Below are positions 33,346 through 42,282 of a DNA stretch of 64,000 nt, one piece after another. The DNA comes from Bacteroidetes bacterium GWF2_43_63 (lineage in GTDB: Bacteria; Bacteroidota; Bacteroidia; Bacteroidales; DTU049). Both the position numbers and the translations under genes were made by a program. The stretch spans positions 124,001 to 188,000 of the forward strand of contig MEOQ01000042.1 of NCBI GenBank assembly GCA_001769275.1, read 5' to 3'. The notes below the pieces were generated by a model. It was not told the DNA's origin. It was given only the letters and a program-made list of their open reading frames with translations, and did not search any database. Within the stretch, counting starts at the first letter, position 1, and each line of letters begins with the position of its first letter.

Positions 33346-34049
33346 TGAGACTTTTCAGAAAGAAAATCGCTAACGAACTTTCAAAAAGTATAAAAAATAT
33401 TTTCGGGTTTCGGCCCGGAAATATTTTTTTGTATGAACTTGCATTTATGCATAAATCGGCCCACGCAGAACGCAATGGCCGCGAAATATCCAACGAGCGG
33501 CTCGAGTATCTGGGTGATGCTGTCATCAGTGTGATTGTTGCCGATTTTTTATTTAAAAAGTTCCCTTTTGCCGATGAAGGAAATCTGACTGAAATGCGTT
33601 CGCGCGTGGTAAGCCGTAACTCACTCAATAAAATTGCCGAAAAACTTGGAGTTGGACGTCTTGTAACCATGAGCAGTGTTCCTGTCAGCAATGCCTATAC
33701 CGGCAATGCGCTGGAGGCGTTTTTTGGCGCTGTATATCTTGATAAAGGTTATTCTTTTGCTCAAAACCTGCTGATTAATTTTATTTTCGGCAGGCGCATA
33801 GATGTTGATGCATTTATTAACACGGAAACAAATTTTAAAAGCAAACTCATTGAATTTTGCCAGAAAGAAAAATCGAGTCTTGATTTCAGTATTGTGGAAG
33901 AAATTCAGGCCGGACGCAAAAAACAATATGTTTGTGAAGCCAGAATCAATGGAGAGGCCCGCAGCAGAGGAATTGACTATAGCATTAAGGGCGCCGAACA
34001 AAATGCTGCTGAGAAAGCGCTCGAAGTGCTGCGAAATGGCGCTGAATAA
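33345..34049 (+). CDS. rnc: Ribonuclease III
   Basis: Cleaves double-stranded RNA in rRNA and mRNA maturation. 234 residues. The RNase III catalytic domain shows ERLEYLGDAVISVIVADFLF (signature, with catalytic Glu/Asp) and NALEAFFGAVYLDKGYSFA (second acidic cluster). The C-terminal double-stranded RNA-binding domain (about 160-232) ends in KGAEQNAAEKALEVL. Starts with GTG at 33345, overlapping the fabF stop by one base; no in-frame ATG upstream is possible. Converges with mltG across a hairpin-rich spacer. Confidence 0.97.
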   Translation: MRLFRKKIANELSKSIKNIFGFRPGNIFLYELAFMHKSAHAERNGREISNERLEYLGDAVISVIVADFLFKKFPFADEGNLTEMRSRVVSRNSLNKIAEKLGVGRLVTMSSVPVSNAYTGNALEAFFGAVYLDKGYSFAQNLLINFIFGRRIDVDAFINTETNFKSKLIEFCQKEKSSLDFSIVEEIQAGRKKQYVCEARINGEARSRGIDYSIKGAEQNAAEKALEVLRNGAE

Positions 34050-34167
34050 AACAATCGGGCTCAGCTAATTCTACTTAACTCAAGGGTTCACTCTTCGAGC
34101 AACACCTTTGTTGATGTAGCTATTGAATTATACTATTCTTAAAGTGTGCTTCACTAGAATATACTTC

Positions 34168-34290
34168 ATTTCCACGACCTGAGCGCCTCACGGCTGTGTC
34201 ACGTTTCTCGTGAAGCGAGCTTTCTACGTTGTGGAAATATTCCGGGACCAACGCACTCAGGGCACATTCTGCGACGCAGAGAGGTTGGTC
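34168..34290. repeat. Two consecutive hairpins in the rnc/mltG convergent gap
   Basis: ATTTCCACGAC (34168-34178) pairs with GTTGTGGAAAT (34228-34238), one G-T mismatch. GACCAAC (34246-34252) pairs with GTTGGTC (34284-34290). The second hairpin contains CAACGCACTCAGG and GCGACGCAGAGAGGTTG, which recur at 62335-62368. Likely a bidirectional transcription stop or repeat. Confidence 0.5.
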
Positions 34291-34297
34291 GTTATGA

Positions 34298-35347
34298 TTA
34301 TTTTCCAGCAGCCCTTTTCTTCTTTTCCCATATATTCAGGGCTTGCTGATATTTGCGGGCATTGGCACTGTGCTGTGCGGAGGTCACTGCGAAATTATGG
34401 TAGCCTGAGAAATCTTCCCGGGCACAGAAATACATATAGTCGTGGTGAGTGTAATTTAAAACCTTGTCGATCACTGTTGCATCTGGCAAATTGATGGGGC
34501 CCGGCGGTAGTCCTTCGTACATATACGTGTTGTATGGAGAATCGAATTCAAGATGTTTTTTTAGTACCCGAGTAATGGTGAAATCACCGATGCCAAAAAC
34601 AACGGTCGGGTCGGCCTGCAGCTTCCAGCCTTTGTTCAGACGGTTGATATAGACGCCTGCAATTTCATCCATTTCATCGCTCTTATTTGTTTCGCCCTTC
34701 ACAATGGAGGCCAGTACAGATACTTCGGCCGGAGTGAGTCCGATATTTTCTGCTTTTTTCATCCGGTCGGCAGTCCAGAATTTTTCCCATTCTGAATGCA
34801 TGCGGTCGATGAACTGCTCTGCGCTTGTGTTCCAGTAAAGCTCATAAGTATTTGGAATAAACAAAACCAGAAAATTGTCTTCATTCAAATCGAATTTTTC
34901 AGCTGTATTTTTATTAGTAAGAGTTTTCAGAAGACTTTCTTCGCCGCATTCAAGTTGGCTCCCAACGCGCTTTGAAAGCTCTTCTCGCGTTCGGATATTA
35001 TTGAATGTAATTTTCACAGGAATCTGTCGGCCGCTCGCAAACATGTTCACCAGCGCATTGTTGGTCATGCCGGCTGTGATCAGATACCGGCCGGGCTTGT
35101 ATTTATTTTCAAGATTTTTATAACCAGCCAGCATTTTAAAGGAAGAAAAACTTTTCAGAATTTCATATTTCTGCAGCGTATCATACAGGTTCTGGATGTT
35201 GCCATCGGTTGGTAAATAAATTATTTTTTCGGCTTTTGCTTTCAGATTTACATTGTTGCTGAATGCTTTTGAATAGACAAACCAGGCTGCCGCAGTGCCG
35301 GCAATCAGCAATACAAAAAATACAACAATTAAAATTTTCTTTTTCAT
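34298..35347 (-). CDS. mltG: Endolytic murein transglycosylase
   Basis: Cuts nascent glycan strands to set peptidoglycan chain length, from the outer face of the inner membrane. 349 residues. A single N-terminal transmembrane helix (residues ~5-23) is followed by a LysM-like subdomain (KYEILKSFSSFKMLAGYKN) and the YceG catalytic domain. That domain holds FIPNTYELYWNTSAEQF, the catalytic glutamate in VLASIVKGETNKSDE, GWKLQADPTVVFGIGDF and YNTYMYEGLPPGPINLPD. Its start codon overlaps the stop of the GNAT gene by 4 bp. Part of a dapF-GNAT-mltG operon common in Bacteroidota. Confidence 0.95.
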   Translation of the reverse strand: MKKKILIVVFFVLLIAGTAAAWFVYSKAFSNNVNLKAKAEKIIYLPTDGNIQNLYDTLQKYEILKSFSSFKMLAGYKNLENKYKPGRYLITAGMTNNALVNMFASGRQIPVKITFNNIRTREELSKRVGSQLECGEESLLKTLTNKNTAEKFDLNEDNFLVLFIPNTYELYWNTSAEQFIDRMHSEWEKFWTADRMKKAENIGLTPAEVSVLASIVKGETNKSDEMDEIAGVYINRLNKGWKLQADPTVVFGIGDFTITRVLKKHLEFDSPYNTYMYEGLPPGPINLPDATVIDKVLNYTHHDYMYFCAREDFSGYHNFAVTSAQHSANARKYQQALNIWEKKKRAAGK

Positions 35348-35874
35348 ATCCGGTGGTTAGGATTTATTAATTGAAGAGTGGCCTCATCGTGAAAAACCTT
35401 GTTGTGAAATACCCATTCCTTTTTTATGCAGGTTTGTTCGAAACCAGCGTTGAGAAATAGTTTCAAGCTTTCAGTGTTTTCAATAAGCACATTGCACCAC
35501 ACCTGATGCAGCTGTACGATTTTGAACAAATACTGTATCAGAACCCGCAAAGAATCAGAAGCCAGGCCTTTGTTGCGAAATTCTTCTTTCAAAAATATAC
35601 CGACGCCAGCTCTTTTGTGCATGGAGTCATAATCGAAAACATCGATCAGTCCTGCTCTTTGTTTAGATGCTATTTCAATAATGACAAGCCGTAATTGCCG
35701 GTCTGCTTCAAGATTGGATGCAGAGTCAGCTACAAAGCGCTCAATATCTTCGGGGCTGTAAGGCGAATTATTTCCGCTCAAATGCCAGTACCGCTCATCA
35801 TTTTCAATATCCAACATGAATTGAATATCTGACATGTCGGGTGTCCTCAGAAATGCAATGGATCCATTCAGCAT
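35344..35874 (-). CDS. GNAT family N-acetyltransferase (RimJ/RimL-like)
   Basis: 176 residues with the acetyl-CoA binding fold. IAFLRTPDMSDIQFMLDIEN at the start, RLVIIEIASKQRAGLIDVFD as strands 3-4, and AGVGIFLKEEFRNKGLASDS containing the Q/RxxGxG/A-type pyrophosphate loop. ENTESLKLFLNAGFEQTCIK is the usual C-terminal N-substrate helix. Substrate unknown. 6 bp after the dapF stop and overlapping mltG, so co-transcribed with both. Confidence 0.9.
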   Translation of the reverse strand: MLNGSIAFLRTPDMSDIQFMLDIENDERYWHLSGNNSPYSPEDIERFVADSASNLEADRQLRLVIIEIASKQRAGLIDVFDYDSMHKRAGVGIFLKEEFRNKGLASDSLRVLIQYLFKIVQLHQVWCNVLIENTESLKLFLNAGFEQTCIKKEWVFHNKVFHDEATLQLINPNHRI

Positions 35875-35880
35875 AACAGA

Positions 35881-36648
35881 TCATAAATAAGTTGATGTGA
35901 AAACGTGACGTGCAGGCCCTTCGAGCCACAGAAAACCGTTCTGCTCATCCACACGCAAAAGACCGCCAACAGCATGTACGGTCACAGGAAAAGAAATGCC
36001 ATAGAATTTATTTGCCACCAAGGCTGAAGCAGTGATTCCGGTGCCACAGGCAAGAGTCTCATCTTCCACTCCGCGCTCATAGGTGCGTATGAACAACTCG
36101 TTGTTTTTGATCAGCACAAAGTTGATATTGGCTCCGTCGGGAAAAAGTTGTTGGTTGTGCCGTAGCAGAGATCCGTCCGATTTTACATCAATGCTTTTTA
36201 GTTCATCTATAATTCTAACGTTGTGCGGAACGCCGGTGTTGGCAAAGTAGGATCCGTCTTTTATTTCAGTGGGTGCTGCACTAACGCGTAAAGTGATTCT
36301 GACAACCCATTCTGCATTTTTTTCAAGCACAATTTCACCTTGATGCAGGCCATCACTCGCTTCGAAAGTGCTTTTGTGGTCGCAGTATTTTTTTGAAAAG
36401 GCAAAAGCAAAAGCACAACGAGCGCCGTTGCCGCACATTTCGGCTTCTTTGCCGTCGGAATTAAAATAGATCATCCTGAAGGATGCGGCCGGAGATTTTT
36501 CAATCAGAATAAGACCGTCTGCCCCGATTCCGGTGTGGCGGTTGCAGAGCTCTTTGATTTCTTTTTCGGTAAATATTTTTTCTTCACTAAAGCTGTCAAC
36601 AAGAATGAAATCGTTTCCGGCACCGTGAAATTTATAGGCTGTTTTCAT
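35881..36648 (-). CDS. dapF: Diaminopimelate epimerase
   Basis: Interconverts LL- and meso-diaminopimelate for lysine and peptidoglycan. 255 residues in two pseudo-symmetric halves. The active-site cysteines are in AEMCGNGARCAFAFAFS (residue ~75) and DETLACGTGITASALVA (residue ~200). KFHGAGNDFILVDSF at the N-terminus and YFNSDGKEAEMC complete the signature. 10 bp downstream of the 36659-37396 gene, so the four minus-strand genes probably form one transcript. Confidence 0.97.
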   Translation of the reverse strand: MKTAYKFHGAGNDFILVDSFSEEKIFTEKEIKELCNRHTGIGADGLILIEKSPAASFRMIYFNSDGKEAEMCGNGARCAFAFAFSKKYCDHKSTFEASDGLHQGEIVLEKNAEWVVRITLRVSAAPTEIKDGSYFANTGVPHNVRIIDELKSIDVKSDGSLLRHNQQLFPDGANINFVLIKNNELFIRTYERGVEDETLACGTGITASALVANKFYGISFPVTVHAVGGLLRVDEQNGFLWLEGPARHVFTSTYL

Positions 36649-36658
36649 TCTGCTGGTT

Positions 36659-37396
36659 TTATTTTTGAGCGGCCTCGATTCTCGAAAGCGTCTGTGCAGA
36701 TGTGACGGGAGTCAGGGCTAAAAATTCCGGGGAGTTGAAAACAGAATACCAGAGCTGTTTTTCGCGAACATAAAGAATGTTGTCAATCTGCAGAAAAGCT
36801 GTAGTATTTTTTGGATTCAAGCCGAAAAGCACCACGTGGTTTCCAGTTCTTTTGAATCCTCTGAATTTGATTGGAGAATCCCAGAATTCAATAACGAATT
36901 TTGCATCCGAATAAATATACTCTGTACCGGAAGAGTCTTCGTTTATAAGAAGCTTTTTCTGAACACTGACGTTTATGTTTTTTGTAGCGATCAGCCGGTC
37001 GTTTTGAAGTATAATTGTATCGGCAGGTAGATCAGATGCAAATTTGATTGAATCGAAATACATTTTACGAATCACCGAATCGATGAACAGCGAGTCCATT
37101 TCGCGATAGCCGCTCATTTCAATAAGTTGGTTCCATTTATTGCGATAATACACGCTGTCAATTGACTGTAGCGAGCTGTCAAAAAGCACCCGTGGAAAAC
37201 CGGTCAGATTGTAGAGTGGTGGAATTGAATCATTCTTGACAAGCGCCGTTTTTCTGCTCATGACTTCCTGTTCGTCGTTGGTTATAAGCAGATAGGTGAA
37301 GTACGCGCCAAGCAAAATAGCAGCACCCATAATCATTCCCGTAATGAATGATCGCGCTGGATGTCTGTGGTGTTTTTTGGTGCTTTCCCCTGTCAT
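36659..37396 (-). CDS. Membrane-anchored protein of unknown function, 245 residues
   Basis: No family recognised. A basic N-terminus rich in histidine (TKKHHRHPARS) precedes a single transmembrane helix at about 18-38 (ITGMIMGAAILLGAYFTYLL). The rest is a soluble, likely periplasmic domain of ~205 residues with alternating beta and helix character. It includes FDSSLQSIDSVYYRNKWNQL, KNINVSVQKKLLINEDSSG, RTGNHVVLFGLNPKNTTAFL and VTSAQTLSRIEAAQK. It stands first in the dapF-GNAT-mltG operon and may share their envelope role. Confidence 0.72.
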   Translation of the reverse strand: MTGESTKKHHRHPARSFITGMIMGAAILLGAYFTYLLITNDEQEVMSRKTALVKNDSIPPLYNLTGFPRVLFDSSLQSIDSVYYRNKWNQLIEMSGYREMDSLFIDSVIRKMYFDSIKFASDLPADTIILQNDRLIATKNINVSVQKKLLINEDSSGTEYIYSDAKFVIEFWDSPIKFRGFKRTGNHVVLFGLNPKNTTAFLQIDNILYVREKQLWYSVFNSPEFLALTPVTSAQTLSRIEAAQK

Positions 37397-37565
37397 AGAA
37401 TTCAGAATGGCTGTAGTGACAAATTGTCATTTTGTCCTGCAAAATTACACATTTATTTTCTATTGGAATTTTTTTTTGACATCGCTGAAAAGCTGATAAA
37501 CACAATAAAAACCAAAGAATTTCGTTAACCATGGTGATTCCGGAAGGAACAGATTTTGAAAAGTA

Positions 37566-38978
37566 ATGAAAAAACGAACGATTATGAAAACGAAAGAATT
37601 TGCGACCCGGTTAATGACGGGAATTATTTTTTTGCTTTTGTCAACAGGTTTTGTACTGGCAGAGCCAGCGGAAAAGCTGATAACCAGCGATCCGGTTGAC
37701 TTTACGCTTGCGGCTGAAAAGGCCGTCCCCGCGGTGGTTCACATCAAGACATCCTTTACACAAAAGAATGCGTATTACGATGATTTCTTTGCGCCCTTTT
37801 ATAATTTTTTCAATATGCAGCCTTTCTCGCAACAATATCCGATAAATGCCACAGGCAGTGGCGTAATTGTCAGTGATGACGGTTATATTGTCACAAATAA
37901 TCATGTAGTTCAGGATGCTGAACAAATTACGGTGACGCTGAACGATAAAAGAGAGTTTGCAGCTACTGTCATAGGTCTTGACCCAACTACCGATCTGGCT
38001 TTGATAAAGATTGAGGAGCATAATCTGCCGTTTCTTGATTTCGGAAATTCTGATCAGGTGAAAATCGGCGAATGGGTGCTGGCGGTCGGAAATCCATTTA
38101 ATCTTACAAGTACTGTTACGGCAGGAATTGTGAGCGCGAAAGCCAGAAATATAAATATTTTGGGTGGTGGAAGTTCGGTGGAATCATTTATTCAGACCGA
38201 TGCGGCAGTAAATCCAGGAAACAGCGGCGGAGCACTTGTGAATACAAAGGGTGAGCTGATCGGAATTAATGCTGCCATTGCAAGCAACACAGGCTCTTAT
38301 TCGGGCTATTCCTTTGCCATTCCTTCGAATATTGCCAGCAAGGTTGTTTTTGACCTGAAGGAATATGGGATGGTTCAGAGGGCCTATCTGGGAGCCGACA
38401 TTGTGGATATAAGCGCTGCCACTGCCAAGCAGTACGGGCTGACAAGTATGAAAGGGGTTTATGTTTCTTCAGTAAGTGAAGGAGGGGCAGCCATGGAAGC
38501 CGGAATTGAAACCGGAGATGTCATTCTTGCGATTGGCGGACTCGAAGTAAACAGTTCAAGCCGTTTGCTGGAGCTGATAGCCGAAAAGCATCCGGGCGAT
38601 AAAGTAATTATGGAAATCGAGCGTGGCAGTAAGGTGCTGTCAAAACCTGTAACACTACTAAACCGCAGGGGCGAAAAGTCGCTGCTGAAAAAAGAAGATC
38701 CAGCGACTTCGACCTTTATGGGTGCAACTTTTATTTCGCCAGATCAGGAAATCTTAAGCCGATTGCGTTTGAACAACGGAGTTCAGATTTCTGCTTTATC
38801 CGATGGAGCATTGAAAAATGCCGGAATCAAAGAAAGTTTCATTGTGACCAAAATCGATCAGACAGTCATCTATTCCATAGAGGATGTAGAAAGTGCATTG
38901 TCAGGAAAAACCGGAGGTGTGCTGATAGAGGGCGTCTATCCAAATGGAATGAAAGCATATTATGGATTTGGATTGTGA
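37566..38978 (+). CDS. DegP/HtrA family periplasmic serine protease
   Basis: Protein quality-control protease/chaperone of the periplasm, 470 residues. The signal peptide ends near FVLAEPA (residue ~34). Trypsin-like catalytic triad: His in DGYIVTNNHVVQDAEQ, Asp in GLDPTTDLALIKIE, Ser in DAAVNPGNSGGALVNTKGE. PDZ1 (about 275-370) has YLGADIVDISAATAKQYGLT; a second, degenerate PDZ (about 385-465) has NGVQISALSDGALKNAGIKE. Both expected DegP PDZs are thus present. An alternative start at Met7 (37584) is possible. Monocistronic; the sigma factor gene follows after 115 bp with its own promoter box. Confidence 0.95.
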   Translation: MKKRTIMKTKEFATRLMTGIIFLLLSTGFVLAEPAEKLITSDPVDFTLAAEKAVPAVVHIKTSFTQKNAYYDDFFAPFYNFFNMQPFSQQYPINATGSGVIVSDDGYIVTNNHVVQDAEQITVTLNDKREFAATVIGLDPTTDLALIKIEEHNLPFLDFGNSDQVKIGEWVLAVGNPFNLTSTVTAGIVSAKARNINILGGGSSVESFIQTDAAVNPGNSGGALVNTKGELIGINAAIASNTGSYSGYSFAIPSNIASKVVFDLKEYGMVQRAYLGADIVDISAATAKQYGLTSMKGVYVSSVSEGGAAMEAGIETGDVILAIGGLEVNSSSRLLELIAEKHPGDKVIMEIERGSKVLSKPVTLLNRRGEKSLLKKEDPATSTFMGATFISPDQEILSRLRLNNGVQISALSDGALKNAGIKESFIVTKIDQTVIYSIEDVESALSGKTGGVLIEGVYPNGMKAYYGFGL

Positions 38979-39025
38979 GGCTGTTAAATACAGCCAAATG
39001 CCTAGGTTTTTGACTAAAAATGTAT

Positions 39026-39033
39026 TACCTTTG
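39026..39033 (+). promoter_or_regulatory. Putative -7 box of the sigma-factor gene
   Basis: TACCTTTG is a perfect TAnnTTTG match. TTTTTG sits upstream at 39007-39012 but at a shorter spacing (13 bp) than usual. The leader to the ATG at 39094 is about 60 bp. Confidence 0.5.
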
Positions 39034-39093
39034 TAAACTATTTCCGAATTACGCATAACAAGCTGTAAATCAGCTTTTTAACAAAATTTGAGC

Positions 39094-39957
39094 ATGAGAC
39101 AACTAAAGATATCGAAATCCATTACCAATCGCGAAACAGCATCACTTGATAAATATCTTCAGGAAATAGGGAAAGAGGAACTTATTACTGCCGAGCAAGA
39201 AGTGCTGCTGGCACAGCGGATCAAACAGGGCGACCAGATTGCCCTTGAGAAACTGACACGTGCCAATCTTCGATTTGTTGTATCCGTTGCAAAGCAATAT
39301 CAAAATCAGGGACTGAGTTTGCCCGACCTCATAAACGAGGGCAATCTCGGCCTTATTAAAGCTGCGCAACGATTTGACGAAACCCGCGGATTCAAATTTA
39401 TTTCCTATGCTGTGTGGTGGATCCGTCAATCGATTTTGCAGTCGCTGGCAGAGCAATCGCGAATTGTCCGTCTGCCACTGAATCAGGTTGGATCGCTCAA
39501 TAAAATTTCAAAAGAAGCTTCGAGGTTGGAACAGCGTTTTGAACGTCCGCCCTCAGCTGAAGAAATTGCATTTAGTCTTGATCTCCCTGAAGATAAAGTC
39601 ATGGAAACAATGCGCTTGTCAGGGCGTCATGTCTCGGTCGATGCTCCAATTGTTAGTGATGACGTTACCAGCATGCTCGATGTGATGGTTAATCATGATG
39701 CTCCGCGTGCCGATCAGAATCTGATTAGTGAAAGTTTGTCACGCGAAATCGAACGGTCACTGGCAACACTCAGCGAAAAAGAAAGAGATATTATCAATCT
39801 TTATTTTGGCATTGGTGTTAATCACAGCTGGACACTCGAAGAAATCGGAGTGCATTTCGATCTCACACGCGAACGTGTTCGCCAGATTAAAGAAAAAGCA
39901 CTGCGTCGCCTGAAGCATAATTCGAGAAGCAAATTGTTAAAGACGTATCTGGGGTAG
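39094..39957 (+). CDS. rpoD: RNA polymerase primary sigma factor (sigma-70, RpoD)
   Basis: 287 residues, the short primary sigma typical of Bacteroidota, without a region 1.1. It starts [20 protein letters not shown] as homologues do. Region 2 shows [40 protein letters not shown] and [20 protein letters not shown]. Region 3 has [20 protein letters not shown]. Region 4.2 has [20 protein letters not shown]. This factor reads the TAnnTTTG promoters seen throughout the window. The ATG at 39094 is chosen over a TTG two codons upstream. A strong terminator follows. Confidence 0.97.
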   Translation: MRQLKISKSITNRETASLDKYLQEIGKEELITAEQEVLLAQRIKQGDQIALEKLTRANLRFVVSVAKQYQNQGLSLPDLINEGNLGLIKAAQRFDETRGFKFISYAVWWIRQSILQSLAEQSRIVRLPLNQVGSLNKISKEASRLEQRFERPPSAEEIAFSLDLPEDKVMETMRLSGRHVSVDAPIVSDDVTSMLDVMVNHDAPRADQNLISESLSREIERSLATLSEKERDIINLYFGIGVNHSWTLEEIGVHFDLTRERVRQIKEKALRRLKHNSRSKLLKTYLG

Positions 39958-39988
39958 TGGTTTTATTCATTTGGTACTTTTGAAACTC

Positions 39989-40057
39989 AACAGAAGAAGA
40001 ATTAAGTTCCCGGCCACTGCGCCGGGATCTCTTTTTATACTGCAGTCTTCTTCTGTT
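39989..40057 (+). terminator. Two-tier terminator after rpoD
   Basis: The inner stem is CCCGGC (40009-40014) with GCCGGG (40021-40026), followed by ATCTCTTTTT. An outer 12-bp perfect inverted repeat, AACAGAAGAAGA (39989-40000) and TCTTCTTCTGTT (40046-40057), encloses it. Confidence 0.8.
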
Positions 40058-40128
40058 GATTTGAATTCTCGTTCATTTGCGTGAATTCGCGGAGAAAAAA
40101 AGGAGTGACTTTGTGCTGCGAATTATTG

Positions 40129-40136
40129 TACTTTTG
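40129..40136 (+). promoter_or_regulatory. Putative -7 box of the flippase gene
   Basis: TACTTTTG, 18 bp before the GTG start codon at 40155. Confidence 0.45.
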
Positions 40137-40154
40137 AGCGGTAAATAATTTGTT

Positions 40155-41642
40155 GTGGGTAATCTCAGAAGTTTAGCAGGACAAACAGCCGTTTATGGCA
40201 TCAGCAGCATTGTAGGCCGCCTGCTCAATTATTTTCTGGTGCCTATGTACAGCCGCGTTTTTCTTCCGGAAGAATCGGCCGTGTATGTCGAAATGTATGC
40301 GTATGTCGCATTCTTCATCGTCATTCTGACCTATGGAATGGAAACGGCTTTTTTCAATTTCAATCAGAAAGAAGAAAATAAAAGCCGCGTTTATTCTACC
40401 GCGCTTACTTCACTTTTCATAACGAGTGCATTGTTTATCGCAGCGGCGTTGATTTTTGCTCAGCCAATTGCATCCATGCTTCGTTATGGCGATCATCCCG
40501 AATACATTCAGTACTTTGCTTTAATTGTCGGTCTCGACGCCTTTACCAGCATTCCGTTTGCAAAGCTGCGCGCCGAAAACAAAGCCATGCGCTTTGCCAT
40601 CATCAAACTGATCGGCATTTTTGTAAACATCGGACTGAATCTTATTTTGCTTTTACTGGTGCCTTACCTGTATAAAAATTATTCATGGGGACCGGAAGCA
40701 TTATCGTGGATCAGCGACGGAGAGCCGGTTGTAGGACATATTTTCGTTGCAAACCTTATTGCTTCTGTGGTAGTCTTCCTTCTGCTTATTCCGGATTTTT
40801 TCAAATTCAGCATTGGTTTTTCTTTTTCACTACTGAAACGGATGCTCTCGTATGCCGCACCACTGCTGATTCTTGGATTGGCCGGCATTGCCAACGAAAC
40901 GGTTGATCGTATTTTATTGAAATATATATTGCCCGCAGATATAGCAATGTATCAGCTTGGAATCTATGGAATGTGCTTTAAAATAGCCATTGTGATGTCC
41001 ATTTTCGTACAGGCATTCCGCTATGCGGCAGAGCCATTCTTTTTTTCGAAACAGAAAGATGCCGATGCAAAACAAACGTATGCCGATGTGATGAAATATT
41101 TTGTGATCATCATGACGGTTATGTTTCTGGCCATCATTCTGTATATGGATATTGTGAAATACTTTGTCGGTGAAGAATATTACAGCGGATTGAAAATTGT
41201 ACCTATTCTTCTTTACAGTCATGTTTTTCTTGGTGTATTTTACAACCTTAGCATCTGGTATAAACTCACCGGACAAACGCGGTTCGGTGCGTATATAAGT
41301 CTGATTGGAACTGCGATTTCAGTTGGGCTGAACATCGCGCTGATTCCGGTAATCGGCTACATGGGCAGCGCCTGGGCAAACTTTGCCTGCTATGCAGTGA
41401 TGATGGTTATTTCTTATTTCCTCGGACAAAAATATTATCGTGTAAACTACGATATGAAGCGTATTTTAATTTACATGATTTTAAGTGCTGCCTTGTATTT
41501 CGTTTCGGTGTACACCACGCAATATCTCTTCGCCGACAATGTCGCACAGCGACTGGTTTTCAACACACTCCTGCTGATGGTGTTTCTTATTTATATTGCC
41601 TTTTCTGAGCCGCGGCTGAAGCGGATGTTTGTAAGGAAATAG
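40155..41642 (+). CDS. Polysaccharide flippase (Wzx/MATE-like, MVF superfamily)
   Basis: 495 residues with 12-14 hydrophobic helices, of the oligosaccharide flippase type. It likely translocates lipid-linked saccharide or a related lipid precursor across the inner membrane. Starts MGNLRSLAGQTAVYGISSIV, then LLNYFLVPMYSRVFLPEESA, the family-typical first loop. A second pseudo-repeat is seen near residues 225-245 (LLKRMLSYAAPLLILGLAGI). GTG start at 40155. It stands alone, without adjacent glycosyltransferase genes, so its substrate is not indicated. Confidence 0.88.
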   Translation: MGNLRSLAGQTAVYGISSIVGRLLNYFLVPMYSRVFLPEESAVYVEMYAYVAFFIVILTYGMETAFFNFNQKEENKSRVYSTALTSLFITSALFIAAALIFAQPIASMLRYGDHPEYIQYFALIVGLDAFTSIPFAKLRAENKAMRFAIIKLIGIFVNIGLNLILLLLVPYLYKNYSWGPEALSWISDGEPVVGHIFVANLIASVVVFLLLIPDFFKFSIGFSFSLLKRMLSYAAPLLILGLAGIANETVDRILLKYILPADIAMYQLGIYGMCFKIAIVMSIFVQAFRYAAEPFFFSKQKDADAKQTYADVMKYFVIIMTVMFLAIILYMDIVKYFVGEEYYSGLKIVPILLYSHVFLGVFYNLSIWYKLTGQTRFGAYISLIGTAISVGLNIALIPVIGYMGSAWANFACYAVMMVISYFLGQKYYRVNYDMKRILIYMILSAALYFVSVYTTQYLFADNVAQRLVFNTLLLMVFLIYIAFSEPRLKRMFVRK

Positions 41643-41652
41643 GGCTGATAAT

Positions 41653-41800
41653 CACCCAACATTTTGTCGTCCGCGAGACAATTAATTGCGAATGGGAGCG
41701 GACACGGAATCGTTGGGTGCATGCATGTAACTCCCCGACGATTCCACGTCAGCATGCGTGATGGCCATCCTCTTCTTGCTGACGGTAAAATGTCGGGGAG
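41653..41800. other. Two nested hairpins linked by a third complementary pair
   Basis: Hairpin A: CACCCAAC (41653-41660) with GTTGGGTG (41712-41719), containing GTCCGC (41669) with GCGGAC (41698). Hairpin B: CTCCCCGAC (41731-41739) with GTCGGGGAG (41792-41800), containing GTCAGCA (41749) with TGCTGAC (41777). GGAATCGT (41706-41713) is complementary to ACGATTCC (41738-41745), bridging A and B. Begins 10 bp after the flippase stop. Could be structured RNA or a REP-like pair. Confidence 0.5.
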
Positions 41801-41834
41801 ATTTACTAAAAAAGAGATCACAAAATAATCGCAA

Positions 41835-42282
41835 TTACACACCCACATCCACCAGCTCCGAAACGCTCACGCCAAGCAGAGGATGCCTTAAAACTTGAAA
41901 TGTGCAAAAACAACATTCCACCGTCCGAAAGCGACGGAGGAGATGCAGGACATGGAACCGTTGTTTTTGCTACTTGTTTCGACGGCTTGTCCACCCATCA
42001 AACACGATAGTGTTTGATGCCGGTGGGTTCCATGTTCCGGCTTAAAAACATGAACAAATTCCAATGAAAAAGCCGGAACGGTGGAATGTCGAAACAACCA
42101 GCAAGTTTGAGACAACCTATTGAAACCGTTGCATTGCGTTTTCCTTTTTCCAGTTTCCGGACATGTGGTTTCTCGCTGTCCATCAGCGAGGCAAGATTGG
42201 ACTGAGATAAATTCCTTTCTTTCCTGAACGCGACAATTCTGTCTCCCAGCTTCTTCAGAAAAATATCTTTTTAATCTTCCAT
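41835..42282 (-). pseudogene. XRE-family transcriptional regulator, disrupted by a nonsense codon and a MITE
   Basis: Reading the minus strand from the ATG at 42282: MED, a TAA stop, then KDIFLKKLGDRIVAFRKERN, LSQSNLASLMDSEKPHVRKL, EKGKRNATVSI. This is a clear Cro/C1-type helix-turn-helix. The frame then enters the element at 41880-42118. Directly beyond the element, 41879-41835, LLGVSVSELVDVGV and a stop give the expected XRE C-terminal end. The stop in place of codon 4 and the insertion before the last helix make it non-functional. Roughly ten residues between the two parts are missing or replaced. Confidence 0.6.
41880..42118. mobile_element. MITE-like palindromic element, copy 2
   Basis: The ends AGGATGCCTTAAAA (41880-41893) and inverted AGGTTGTCTCAAA (42106-42118) match those of copy 1. 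Inside are ACATTCCACCGT (41913) with ACGGTGGAATGT (to 42089), GACATGGAACC with GGTTCCATGTTCC, and a central perfect CATCAAACAC-GATA-GTGTTTGATG hairpin (41996-42019) absent from copy 1. Opposite orientation to copy 1. Inserted inside the XRE gene. No clear target duplication. Confidence 0.7.

Noticed and set aside
38979..38995. GGCTGT/ACAGCC hairpin after the DegP-like gene as a terminator
   Set aside because: The stem is only 6 bp and no T-run follows directly, so support is too weak to list.
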